Shown: positions 16,264-25,005 of the stretch, one piece after another
Layout of the letters: each line of letters opens with the position of its first letter
How positions within the stretch are numbered: the stretch's first letter is position 1
Translations under genes and position numbers: made by a program
Notes under the pieces: generated by a model
Told to the model about the DNA's origin: nothing
Seen by the model: the letters and a program-made list of their open reading frames with translations, nothing else
Databases searched by the model: none
NCBI RefSeq assembly: GCF_026153455.1
Contig: NZ_CP110629.1
Coordinates: 1,674,001 to 1,738,000 of the forward strand
From: Marinimicrobium sp. C6131
Lineage (GTDB): Bacteria; Pseudomonadota; Gammaproteobacteria; Pseudomonadales; Cellvibrionaceae
Reading direction: 5' to 3'
DNA length: 64,000 nucleotides

Positions 16264-18915
16264 TTAAACGGTCAGAGGGTCGGCCTTGTCCGGATCAATA
16301 CCAAACTGCTTGATGGCCTTGCTGACCACCTCGGGCTTCACTTTGCCCTGATCCGCCAGGGACTTGAGCGCGGCAATCACAACGAAGTTGCGATCCACTT
16401 CAAAGAAGTGGCGCAGTTTTTCACGGCTGTCACTGCGACCGAAACCGTCAGTACCCAGTACATAGTAGTCGCCCGGCACGTAGGGACGCAGTTGTTCCGA
16501 GTAGTTCTTCATGTAATCGGTCGCGATGATGAACGGGCCTTCCTGCTTTTCCAGTTGCTCGGTCAGGTACGCCTTGCGGGGCTTATCACCGGGGTGGAGC
16601 AGATTCCAGCGAGCGGCGCGCTGACCATCGCGGGTCAGTTCGTTCACGCTGGTGACACTCCAGACATCGGCCTCCACGCTGAAATCGTTGCGCAGAATTT
16701 CAGCCGCAGCCCGTACTTCCTGCAAAATCGTACCGGAGCCCAGTAACTGAACACGATTTTTCTTCTTGCTGGTACCTTTTTCCAGTTGGTAGATACCCTT
16801 GATGATACCCTCTTCGACGCCCTTGGGCATATCCGGATGAACGTAGTTTTCGTTCATCAGGGTAATATAGTAGTAGCAGCTTTCCTTGTCCTGATACATA
16901 CGCTTCAGGCCATCCTGCACGATCACCGCGACTTCGTAGGAGTAAGTCGGGTCATAGGTGCGGCAGTTCGGGATGGTATTGGCCAGAATATGGCTGTGGC
17001 CATCCTGGTGCTGCAGACCTTCCCCGTTCAGGGTCGTGCGACCGGCGGTACCGCCGAGCAGGAAGCCACGCGCCTGGGCATCGCCGGCCAACCAGGCCAG
17101 GTCACCGATGCGCTGGAAACCGAACATCGAGTAATAGATGTAGAACGGCAGCAACGGCTGATGATGGTTGCTGTAGGAGGTCGCGGCCGCAATCCACGCG
17201 GACATGGAACCGGCTTCGTTGATACCTTCCTCGAGGATCTGGCCTTTCTGATCCTCTTTGTAGTACATGATCTGACCGGCATCCTGCGGCGTGTACTTCT
17301 GGCCTTCGGCCGAGTAAATACCGATCTGGCGGAACATGCCTTCCATACCGAAGGTACGGGCTTCGTCCGGCACGATCGGAACCACTTTATCGCCCACTTT
17401 CTTGTCTTTGATCAACGTGTTGAGCACGCGCACAAAGGCCATGGTAGTGGAAATGGTGCGGTCGCCAGTGCCTTCGAGCTGCTTGCTGAATGTTTCCAGC
17501 GGCGGAATTTCCAGCGCCTCAAAATCCGCTTTACGGGCCGGCAGATAACCGTTGAGCTGCTTACGCCGCTCGTGCAGGTACTGCATTTCTGCGCTGTCTT
17601 CCGGCGGACGATAGTACGGGATTTTCTCCAGATCTTTGTCTTCGATCGGGATGTTGAAACGGTCCCGGAAGGTCTTGAGCGCATCGATATCGAGCTTCTT
17701 GACCTGGTGCGCATTGTTGACCGCTTCACCGGTCGGGCCCATGCCATAACCTTTTACGGTCTGGGCCAGAATGACGGTGGGTTGGCCTTTGGTATTCACC
17801 GCGTTGTGATAGGCGTTATACACCTTGTGCGAGTCGTGACCACCACGAGCCAGGTGCAGAATTTCGTCGTCGGTCATGTCTTTGACCAACTCGAGCAGCT
17901 CGGGGTATTTTCCGAAGAAATGCTCACGGGTGTAAGCGCCCCCATTGGCCTTGTAGTTCTGCATTTCGCCGTCGAGGACTTCGTCCATACGCTTCTGCAG
18001 CAAGCCGGTTTTGTCTTTTTCCAGCAGTTTGTCCCACTGGCCGCCCCACAGAACCTTGACCACGTTCCAGCCGGCACCGCGGAATACGCCCTCGAGTTCC
18101 TGAACCACTTTGCCGTTACCGCGCACCGGGCCGTCCAGGCGCTGCAGGTTACAGTTGATGACAAAGATCAGGTTGTCGAGCTTCTCGCGGCCCGCCAGAG
18201 AAATGGCACCCAGAGATTCCGGCTCATCACACTCACCGTCACCCAGGAAGGCCCAGATTTTCCGGTCGCCTTTTTCAATCAGACCGCGCTGGTCCAGGTA
18301 GCGCATCACATGCGCCTGATAAATGGCGTTGATCGGGCCGAGCCCCATGGACACGGTCGGGAACTGCCAGTAATCCGGCATCAACCAGGGGTGCGGATAG
18401 GAGGACAGGCCTTTACCGTCCACTTCGCGACGGAAATTATCCAGTTGCTCTTCGGTCAGGCGACCTTCGAGGAAGGAGCGGGCGTACATACCCGGTGAGC
18501 TGTGGCCCTGAAAGTACACCAGGTCGCCCGGCTTACCGTCTTCGCTGCCGCGCCAAAAATGGTTGAATCCGACTTCATAGAGGGTCGCAGCTGAGGAGAA
18601 GGAGGCAATGTGGCCACCCAGCTCGTCGGCACTCTTGTTCGCACGTACCACCATCGCAATGGCGTTCCAGCGAACGATGGAGCGAATCTTGCGCTCGATG
18701 TAGGCATCGCCGGGGCTCTGCACTTCTTTCGAAACCGGAATGGTGTTGCGATAAGGGGTGGTGATCGCCGAAGGCTGATCAATACCGTGGTCTACCGCGT
18801 TCTCTGACAGTTGCTTAAGAAGGAAAGTGGCCCGTTCTTTGCCTGCGTGGCGAACAACTGACTCAAGGGCATCCAGCCATTCTCTCGTTTCGAGGGCATC
18901 GATATCTTCTTGCAT
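16264..18915 (-). CDS. aceE: Pyruvate dehydrogenase E1 component
   Basis: This 883-residue homodimeric E1 decarboxylates pyruvate with ThDP and acetylates the E2 lipoyl groups; E. coli AceE is 887 residues. The ThDP-Mg motif is GDGECDEPES followed by Asn in VINCNLQRLDGPV. Also seen are HSSPGMYARSFLEGRL and the pyrimidine-domain YYSMFGFQRIGDLAW. The ATG at 18915 (MQEDIDALETREW) is fixed by GAGGAGA five bases upstream; 17 codons of earlier in-frame sequence are excluded. No pdhR or lpd is adjacent. Confidence 0.97.
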   Translation of the reverse strand: MQEDIDALETREWLDALESVVRHAGKERATFLLKQLSENAVDHGIDQPSAITTPYRNTIPVSKEVQSPGDAYIERKIRSIVRWNAIAMVVRANKSADELGGHIASFSSAATLYEVGFNHFWRGSEDGKPGDLVYFQGHSSPGMYARSFLEGRLTEEQLDNFRREVDGKGLSSYPHPWLMPDYWQFPTVSMGLGPINAIYQAHVMRYLDQRGLIEKGDRKIWAFLGDGECDEPESLGAISLAGREKLDNLIFVINCNLQRLDGPVRGNGKVVQELEGVFRGAGWNVVKVLWGGQWDKLLEKDKTGLLQKRMDEVLDGEMQNYKANGGAYTREHFFGKYPELLELVKDMTDDEILHLARGGHDSHKVYNAYHNAVNTKGQPTVILAQTVKGYGMGPTGEAVNNAHQVKKLDIDALKTFRDRFNIPIEDKDLEKIPYYRPPEDSAEMQYLHERRKQLNGYLPARKADFEALEIPPLETFSKQLEGTGDRTISTTMAFVRVLNTLIKDKKVGDKVVPIVPDEARTFGMEGMFRQIGIYSAEGQKYTPQDAGQIMYYKEDQKGQILEEGINEAGSMSAWIAAATSYSNHHQPLLPFYIYYSMFGFQRIGDLAWLAGDAQARGFLLGGTAGRTTLNGEGLQHQDGHSHILANTIPNCRTYDPTYSYEVAVIVQDGLKRMYQDKESCYYYITLMNENYVHPDMPKGVEEGIIKGIYQLEKGTSKKKNRVQLLGSGTILQEVRAAAEILRNDFSVEADVWSVTSVNELTRDGQRAARWNLLHPGDKPRKAYLTEQLEKQEGPFIIATDYMKNYSEQLRPYVPGDYYVLGTDGFGRSDSREKLRHFFEVDRNFVVIAALKSLADQGKVKPEVVSKAIKQFGIDPDKADPLTV

Positions 18916-19120
18916 TAAATTCTCCTCAGCCGTGCACGCATTGGCACATCTAATCGTTGCGTTCAATCAATAGGAAATTGAAAACAGGTGTCTCTGCACC
19001 GCCATAGAGCCCTTGTGTGGGATGTTATATAGGGTTATGGCCAGTATTGGTAGAGCCGAAAAATCAGCGAATTCTTACATATTCACGCCTTTTTTACCAG
19101 TCCGCCGCCGAGCAGCGGCC
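18916..19120 (-). promoter_or_regulatory. aceEF upstream region
   Basis: These 205 bases between the M16 protease stop and aceE contain a plausible minus-strand -10 (TATATAAC near 19030-19022) with no clear -35. A run of T residues near 19090 may help end other transcripts. I see no PdhR-type palindrome, so control of aceEF is open. Confidence 0.3.
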
Positions 19121-21988
19121 TCAGGGGTAGCTGAGGGCCTCAAGGGCCTTTTGGTAGTCGGGTATGGCGTCGATCACCTTGGCCGCCGGTGCTTCTTCCG
19201 ACCGGTCCGTCACCAGCCACAAGCGCCGGGCGGGATCGGCAAACACCTTCCTGTAATAGGCCTGCAGGGAATCAGCGGTCACAGCCTCTACCGCCTGGGC
19301 CAGGCGTTCGCGCCGGTCGAAACGGGTGTCCCCCATCATCAGGCCCTCCCAATACCGGTCAGATTGCTGATACAGGGTCTTTGCCGGTTCGCGCAACTCG
19401 CGAACCAACGCCGTTTTCTGTTCCGCCAGCCCCTCTTTTAAGTGGATTTCGGCGCCAGCCAGGAAGCCATCCATTTCCCGCCAGAGGCGATCACTGTCAA
19501 CCGATGGCGACTGGACGACCAGCACGGTGCCCTCCTGATCTTTGAGCGGCAACCCAAACACCGTGGCCACATAGCCCAACTGCTTCTCGGTGCGCAGCTC
19601 ATGGAAAAACGCCGGTTGCAGTAGCCGTCGGGCCAGCTGCATATGGGCCACATCATCCAGCTCCGTGGAGAGTCCCTGGACGTACAGCATGGTGACACTG
19701 TCATCGTGCTCCAGAGGCCGCTCATACACCCAGGGGCCCCGGGATTTCAGGCGGAACACCCGGGCCGGCGCCAGATCCTGGCGCGTCAGGTCACCGAGCA
19801 ATTGATGCTCGAGGTAAGCGGCCAGGCGCACCGCCTCCTGGCGATACAGGTTACCGTACAGCAACACTTCCAGTTCCGCGTCTTTGAGTACCGAATCGGC
19901 GAACTGGTGAATGGCTTTAAGATCGATGCCCTCGAGCACCCGGAGCTTGTCCCGCCCCAGAGAATAGGGCGCAAAGTGCAGGCGCGGCACCTGTCTGGCA
20001 ATAACCCCGTAGGGCGTATCGAGCGCTTCGTTGCGCCAACGCCGCGCCACCGTGCGCTTGAGGTCATCAAAGCGATCCTGCTCAAACCGCCCCTTGCGCA
20101 ACGCCTCCACAATGCGGGTCAACAATAGATTCTGGCGACTGCTGTACCCGAAGATTTCAATATCCAGGCCCCGGGTGTTGGGGCGTAACGAGAAATCCAG
20201 CCCGGCCAGTTGGGCCGGGTAAGCAAATTCATTGAGCTGGTCTCGCACCAGCTCGGATAACAGCTCGGCTTTGGTCGCGCCCTCGACACTGCCAGCCACC
20301 CGGGGAAGCTTGAGACGAAGTCGCATGCTGGTTTTGGGAACCTCAAACTCCTGATCCCATTGGTACCAGACTTTGATTCGTGCCTTGTCCACCACCGCCT
20401 CGGGCAGGCCGGGCGCTTTTGTGGGCGAGGCGCCCGGCCCCGGCAGCAACGGCGCCTCTTTTACGGCCAACCGGGTGGGGATAAAGTCGTTGGGCTTGGG
20501 CAACGTCAGTTGCTTCTGGATTCGCGCCTTGATCGCCGGCTGCTCGACCGGCTGATCGTCCACCCGGTAGGGAGCCTGATAATACGGCGACCGGACATTG
20601 CCCTCCACCGTGGGCGCCACCAGGGAAACCAGCACATTGCCGCTATTGAGATAGCCCAGGTACTTCTTGATCAACCGGGCGTCATACCCCGCATACCGAT
20701 AATCGCCCCACAGTACGTTGACCGGGTCGTAGAGATGCAGCCGATGCGCAAGCCCCCGCACCGTCTCCACCGGGGAGCGAACCTCCTGGAAACGGAAATC
20801 AATGTTCGCCATTTGCTGAAGCTCTTCGTAGCGCCAGGCGTCCAGCCCCCGGGCTTCGATCTGTTTGATGGCATGAAACACCAGCGCAACAATCTGATCC
20901 GCGGCCCGCACTCCAAGCTCGGTCAACTCGATCGAAACCTGAAACAGCGCGTCGTGCCGGTCACGGTGCCGGGTTCCCGCGCTCAGGCCCTCCGCCCAGC
21001 CGAGCTCCTTGAGCAGCGACAACAGACTGCCCTCCCCTTCGTGCCCCAGCAAGTGGCCGATATAGTGCAATGGCTTATGAGCCTCGCTCTCCGCGCTGAC
21101 CGGGAGCGGGAACAGGAGGGACAGGCGACGAAGGTCTTTTTCGGGCTCGATGGACACCCTCATCGGCAATTGGTCTTTCCCAAACAGGGGAGGATAGGCT
21201 TCCGGCAGTGATACGTCCCGAACGGGTATGGCTTTGAACCGCTCGGTCACCTGCTTCTGCAGGGCATCCAGATTTTCCCGCCCCAGAACCACCAGTGACA
21301 TCAGATCCGATGAATAGTAGCGCTGATAGAAATCGATCAGATCGGCCCGAAGGGGACGCTCTTCGGTATCGGCCAGGGTGGTGAGATTGCCGACCCCAAA
21401 ACGGGCCGCCGGGTGGGCCGGATTCATCAACGCCTGGTAGACATCGTGAATACGGCGAGCGTCATCGTTCAAGCGGGCCTTGAATTCCGACTCCACCGCA
21501 AAGCGTTCCCGGTCAACGTACTCGGGATTGAACCGCGGTGCGATAAAAAACTGTGCAAAGCGGTCCAGCGCCGGCTCAAGGTATTCGGGGTCGATATCGA
21601 AGAAATAATTGGTATGCTCACTCGCGGTGTAAGCGTTGTGGCTGCCACCGTGACGGCTGATAAACGCAGGATAAGCACCGGGCTCGGGGTATTTTTCCGT
21701 ACCCAGGAAGAGCATATGTTCAAGAAAGTGCGCCAGACCTTCCCGACCCAACGGGTTCTGGTGATGACCGACATGGACATCCAGAGAGGCCGCCGCCTTC
21801 TCCGCCTGGGGATCCGATATCAACAGGACTTTCAGTCCGTTTTCCAGCTCCAGATAACGGTAGTCCCGGTGATCGATATCACCTTTTATGGGGACCAGAG
21901 CCTGGGCGTGGGCCGCCATTAGCAGGAGCATCACCAACAGACCGGCCCGGGACAGACGCCAACGGCGGAGAAAGACAGCTGCGCGCAT
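19121..21988 (-). CDS. M16 insulinase/pitrilysin-like zinc protease, exported
   Basis: The 955-residue protein has a signal peptide (about 1-30, hydrophobic LLVMLLLMAAHAQA) followed by four M16-type repeats. The inverted zinc motif HFLEH is at 87-91, in GREGLAHFLEHMLFLGTEKYP, and a downstream Glu lies in the ERFAVESEF region. The group also contains the E. coli periplasmic protease III, an oligopeptidase. Location is expected to be periplasmic. The ATG overlaps the stop of the AI-2E gene (TAATG), so the two are probably cotranscribed. Confidence 0.92.
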   Translation of the reverse strand: MRAAVFLRRWRLSRAGLLVMLLLMAAHAQALVPIKGDIDHRDYRYLELENGLKVLLISDPQAEKAAASLDVHVGHHQNPLGREGLAHFLEHMLFLGTEKYPEPGAYPAFISRHGGSHNAYTASEHTNYFFDIDPEYLEPALDRFAQFFIAPRFNPEYVDRERFAVESEFKARLNDDARRIHDVYQALMNPAHPAARFGVGNLTTLADTEERPLRADLIDFYQRYYSSDLMSLVVLGRENLDALQKQVTERFKAIPVRDVSLPEAYPPLFGKDQLPMRVSIEPEKDLRRLSLLFPLPVSAESEAHKPLHYIGHLLGHEGEGSLLSLLKELGWAEGLSAGTRHRDRHDALFQVSIELTELGVRAADQIVALVFHAIKQIEARGLDAWRYEELQQMANIDFRFQEVRSPVETVRGLAHRLHLYDPVNVLWGDYRYAGYDARLIKKYLGYLNSGNVLVSLVAPTVEGNVRSPYYQAPYRVDDQPVEQPAIKARIQKQLTLPKPNDFIPTRLAVKEAPLLPGPGASPTKAPGLPEAVVDKARIKVWYQWDQEFEVPKTSMRLRLKLPRVAGSVEGATKAELLSELVRDQLNEFAYPAQLAGLDFSLRPNTRGLDIEIFGYSSRQNLLLTRIVEALRKGRFEQDRFDDLKRTVARRWRNEALDTPYGVIARQVPRLHFAPYSLGRDKLRVLEGIDLKAIHQFADSVLKDAELEVLLYGNLYRQEAVRLAAYLEHQLLGDLTRQDLAPARVFRLKSRGPWVYERPLEHDDSVTMLYVQGLSTELDDVAHMQLARRLLQPAFFHELRTEKQLGYVATVFGLPLKDQEGTVLVVQSPSVDSDRLWREMDGFLAGAEIHLKEGLAEQKTALVRELREPAKTLYQQSDRYWEGLMMGDTRFDRRERLAQAVEAVTADSLQAYYRKVFADPARRLWLVTDRSEEAPAAKVIDAIPDYQKALEALSYP

Positions 21989-23100
21989 TATGCCTCGCTT
22001 TGTTCGGTGTCATGTGATGCCTGTCCCTGCAACTCCTGATTGTGCGCCTCCTTGACGCCAATCGGCCAGGCGTAGAGAATCGCCTTGACCAGGGTGGCCA
22101 GAGGGATGGCGAAAAACACGCCCCAAAACCCCCACAAACCACCGAAGACCAGCACGGCCAGAATGATGGCCACCGGATGTAGATTGACCGCTTCGGAAAA
22201 CAGCAGCGGCACCAGCACATTGCCATCCAGCGCCTGCAGGACACCATAGGCGATCAGCAGATAAACAAATTCCGGCCCCCAGCCCCACTGGAAAAAGCCC
22301 ACCAACGCCACCGGTATGGTGGCAACCGCCGCGCCGATGTAGGGTACCAATACAGACAGCCCAACCGCGATGGCCAGCAGGGCGCTGTAATTCAGGCCGA
22401 ACAGGACAAAGACGACATAGGCGGTCGCACCGACGATAGCAATCTCGATGGCCTTGCCCCTGACGTAATTGGCGATCTGCTGGTTCATCTCCTCCCAGAT
22501 CTTGCTCATCAGCGGTCGCTTCTCCGGCAGAAAGCCCGCGAACCAGCGCATGATGGACTGACTGTCCTTGAGGAAGAAATACACCAGAATGGGTACCAGA
22601 ACGAAGTATACGAGCACGGTGGCCAACACCGGCAAATTGGACACGGAAAAGCTGACAATGTACTGCCCGACATACCCCAGTTCAGAGCTGGTAATGGACA
22701 TCATCTGCTCCACCTGAGCCTCACTGATCAGGCTCGGATAGCGCTCGGGCAAAAGCAGCATCAACTCCTGCCACTCTCTGAGCATTCTGGGCAACTCGGC
22801 AAAAAAGCGGGTGGACTGTTGCCAGATGACCGGCACCAGACCCAGCATGATCGCCGCCACACTGGTCATCAGCACGAGAAACGTGATCAATACGGCCAGC
22901 CAATGCGGGACGCCCCAGGATTTCAGGCGAACCACCATACCCTGCATCAGAAACGCGATGATCAGACTGGCAATCATGGGCGCCAGCACAGCCCCCAGAG
23001 TCAGGATGACCACCAGGCCTACCGCCAGCAGCACCAGCAGCAGTACCGCCTCCTCATCGGAGAAGTAGCGATCAATCCAACGGCGAATAATCTTCAGCAT
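21988..23100 (-). CDS. AI-2E transporter family (PerM-like) membrane protein
   Basis: This 370-residue inner-membrane protein has about eight hydrophobic segments. Family markers are LAPMIASLIIAFLMQGMV, VLVPILVYFFLKD, YVRGKAIEIAIVGATAY and GVLQALDGNVLVPLLFSE. The tail is hydrophilic. The family covers PerM and TqsA-like proteins and some Na+/H+ antiporters, so the substrate is not known. It lies 40 bases after the TusA-like gene and overlaps the M16 protease start. Confidence 0.88.
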   Translation of the reverse strand: MLKIIRRWIDRYFSDEEAVLLLVLLAVGLVVILTLGAVLAPMIASLIIAFLMQGMVVRLKSWGVPHWLAVLITFLVLMTSVAAIMLGLVPVIWQQSTRFFAELPRMLREWQELMLLLPERYPSLISEAQVEQMMSITSSELGYVGQYIVSFSVSNLPVLATVLVYFVLVPILVYFFLKDSQSIMRWFAGFLPEKRPLMSKIWEEMNQQIANYVRGKAIEIAIVGATAYVVFVLFGLNYSALLAIAVGLSVLVPYIGAAVATIPVALVGFFQWGWGPEFVYLLIAYGVLQALDGNVLVPLLFSEAVNLHPVAIILAVLVFGGLWGFWGVFFAIPLATLVKAILYAWPIGVKEAHNQELQGQASHDTEQSEA

Positions 23101-23139
23101 AAGTGTCCGTTTTGACCTGTCGTCACGCTTAATGCGTGG

Positions 23140-23388
23140 TCAGGATTTTACCAGAATGTAGATGTAGAGGCCGTCGGGCGATTCTTCCCGTTCCAGCCGG
23201 TGGCCCGCCAAGGCAGCAAATGTCTGAAAATCCCGGACCGAGCCGCCGTCCGTCGCGAGAACTCGCACGGCCTCGCCCGGCGCCACATCGCGCAGAGCCT
23301 GCTTGGCTTTGAGCAATGGCAGGGGGCAGCGCAGTCCCTGGGCATCCACCTCCATGACGATCGGTGGAAGGTCATCCCGTCCGGTCAT
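23140..23388 (-). CDS. TusA/SirA-like sulfur carrier protein
   Basis: This 82-residue protein has the TusA-family motif LRCPLPLLKAK, in which the Cys carries persulfide. It then reads VLATDGGSVRDFQTFAALAG, the usual second half. The family moves sulfur for tRNA thiolation, molybdopterin and related pathways. Whether this is the tRNA-specific TusA or a paralogue cannot be told from one copy. It is the first gene of the run toward the AI-2E and M16 genes and is divergent from the BepA-like gene. Confidence 0.87.
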   Translation of the reverse strand: MTGRDDLPPIVMEVDAQGLRCPLPLLKAKQALRDVAPGEAVRVLATDGGSVRDFQTFAALAGHRLEREESPDGLYIYILVKS

Positions 23389-23543
23389 GGGGTGTCCCCG
23401 TGTCGCGGCAGCGCCTGAACCGAGCCCGGTGCCCGTGGTCTTAGAGTCAACGCCGCACCGGGGATACAGCCTGCCTCTGGCGCCACGGGGGCGGCCGAGG
23501 CTACACTGTGCGCAACAGGAAGAACACCGGAGTCTGAGTCGAC

Positions 23544-24986
23544 GTGAAACATGCTGTTACCCTTGTCTTGAGTCTGATGCTGATATCAGGCACCGCCAGT
23601 GCGAACCGTGAGCTGCAGTTGCCGGTACTCGGCGATACCAGTTCGGCGATCAGTTCCCCCCACCAGGAGCAGCAACTGGGCCGTGAAGTGCTGCGATTGT
23701 ACCGCAGTCAGATGCCCACGTCCTCCGATTACCAGGTAGTCCAATATCTGGAAGACTTGCTGAACCGGCTTGCGGTGCACAGCGAACTGGAAGACCCCAG
23801 CCTGCAACTGGTCGTCATCGAAAACCCCACCATCAATGCCTTTGCCGCTCCGGGGGGCATTATCGGGGTCAACACCGGTTTGCTCAACTACGCCGAAAAT
23901 GAACACCAGTTGGCCTCGGTACTCGCCCACGAACTGGCTCACTTGAGTCAGCGCCACTATGCCCGGCGCCTGCAGCAACAGCAACAGATGAGCGTCCCCT
24001 ACTATGCCGCCCTGCTGGGCAGCCTGATTTTGGCGGCCACATCCGGTTCCGACGCCGGCATCGCCGCCATGATGAGCACCCAGGCCGCGGCTCTGGACGC
24101 CCAATTGCGCTTCAGCCGGCAGTTTGAGCAGGAGGCCGACCGCCTGGGTATGCAGACCATGGCCCGGGCCGGGCTGGATCCCAACGCGGCCAGCGACATC
24201 TTCGAAATCATGCTCCGGGCCACCCGTTACACCGAGCGCCCCCCGGAATTTCTGTTGACCCACCCGGTCACCGAGCGTCGGATTGCGGATACCCGGAATC
24301 GCGCCATGAACCTGCCCCGCCCGGAATCAGCGGTTAACCTGGAATACCACCTGATGAGGGCCCGTACCCGCATAGAACACGAACAGTCTGCACAGAGAGC
24401 CGTACAACTGTTTCAGAGCGAGCTGGATGCAAAGCGGGAACCGCTTGCGGCGAGCCGTTACGGTCTGGCCCTGGCGCAGGTTCGGGCCGGTCAGTTCGAC
24501 GCGGCCGAAGCGACGATGGCCCCCCTGCTGGAAGACGATCCCGATCGCCTGACTTACCAATTGCTGGCAGCGGAACTGGACACTGAACGGGGCGCTCATG
24601 ACGCGGCACTTGAACGCCTGAGCGCACTGCACCGGGCGCAACCGGACCATTACGCGGTCACCATGCGCTACGCCTTGGCCCTGATGAAAGCCAACCGGTT
24701 CGAGCAGAGCACCCAGTTGCTCAATCGCTTCTCCCGCCAGCGCCGGGATGATCCCGCGGTCTGGTACTGGTTGGCGGAAGTCAGCGGTCTGGCCGGCGAT
24801 ATTCAACAGGTCCATGAAGCCCGCGCCGAATACTTCATTCAGGTCGGCGCTTACAGCCAGGCGCTTCAGCAACTGCAGAATGCGCTCAAACGCACCGATG
24901 ATGACAGTACCCACACACGGATCCTGCTCAGAGAGCGCATCAAGCAGGTTGAGGAAATGCAGCGGACGGCGGCGCGCATTCTGTAA
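23544..24986 (+). CDS. M48 metalloprotease with TPR repeats, BepA-like
   Basis: This is a 480-residue exported protein with a signal peptide (1-20, ending SGTASA). The M48 zinc motif HELAH is at 129-133, with the third ligand Glu195 and Asp199 in EQEAD. The C-terminal 200 residues are helical TPR-like repeats. The closest known relative is BepA (YfgC), a periplasmic protease and chaperone that works with the BAM complex. That assignment rests on domain order and length. The start is a GTG. It converges with the PAS-GGDEF-EAL gene, leaving 19 bases. Confidence 0.88.
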   Translation: MKHAVTLVLSLMLISGTASANRELQLPVLGDTSSAISSPHQEQQLGREVLRLYRSQMPTSSDYQVVQYLEDLLNRLAVHSELEDPSLQLVVIENPTINAFAAPGGIIGVNTGLLNYAENEHQLASVLAHELAHLSQRHYARRLQQQQQMSVPYYAALLGSLILAATSGSDAGIAAMMSTQAAALDAQLRFSRQFEQEADRLGMQTMARAGLDPNAASDIFEIMLRATRYTERPPEFLLTHPVTERRIADTRNRAMNLPRPESAVNLEYHLMRARTRIEHEQSAQRAVQLFQSELDAKREPLAASRYGLALAQVRAGQFDAAEATMAPLLEDDPDRLTYQLLAAELDTERGAHDAALERLSALHRAQPDHYAVTMRYALALMKANRFEQSTQLLNRFSRQRRDDPAVWYWLAEVSGLAGDIQQVHEARAEYFIQVGAYSQALQQLQNALKRTDDDSTHTRILLRERIKQVEEMQRTAARIL

Positions 24987-25005
24987 TACGACTCGGGCCC
25001 ATTGA

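Noticed and set aside
16786..18498. Long plus-strand open frame opposite aceE
   Set aside because: It is antisense to a well-supported gene; in GC-rich DNA such shadows are common, and its sequence shows no domain.
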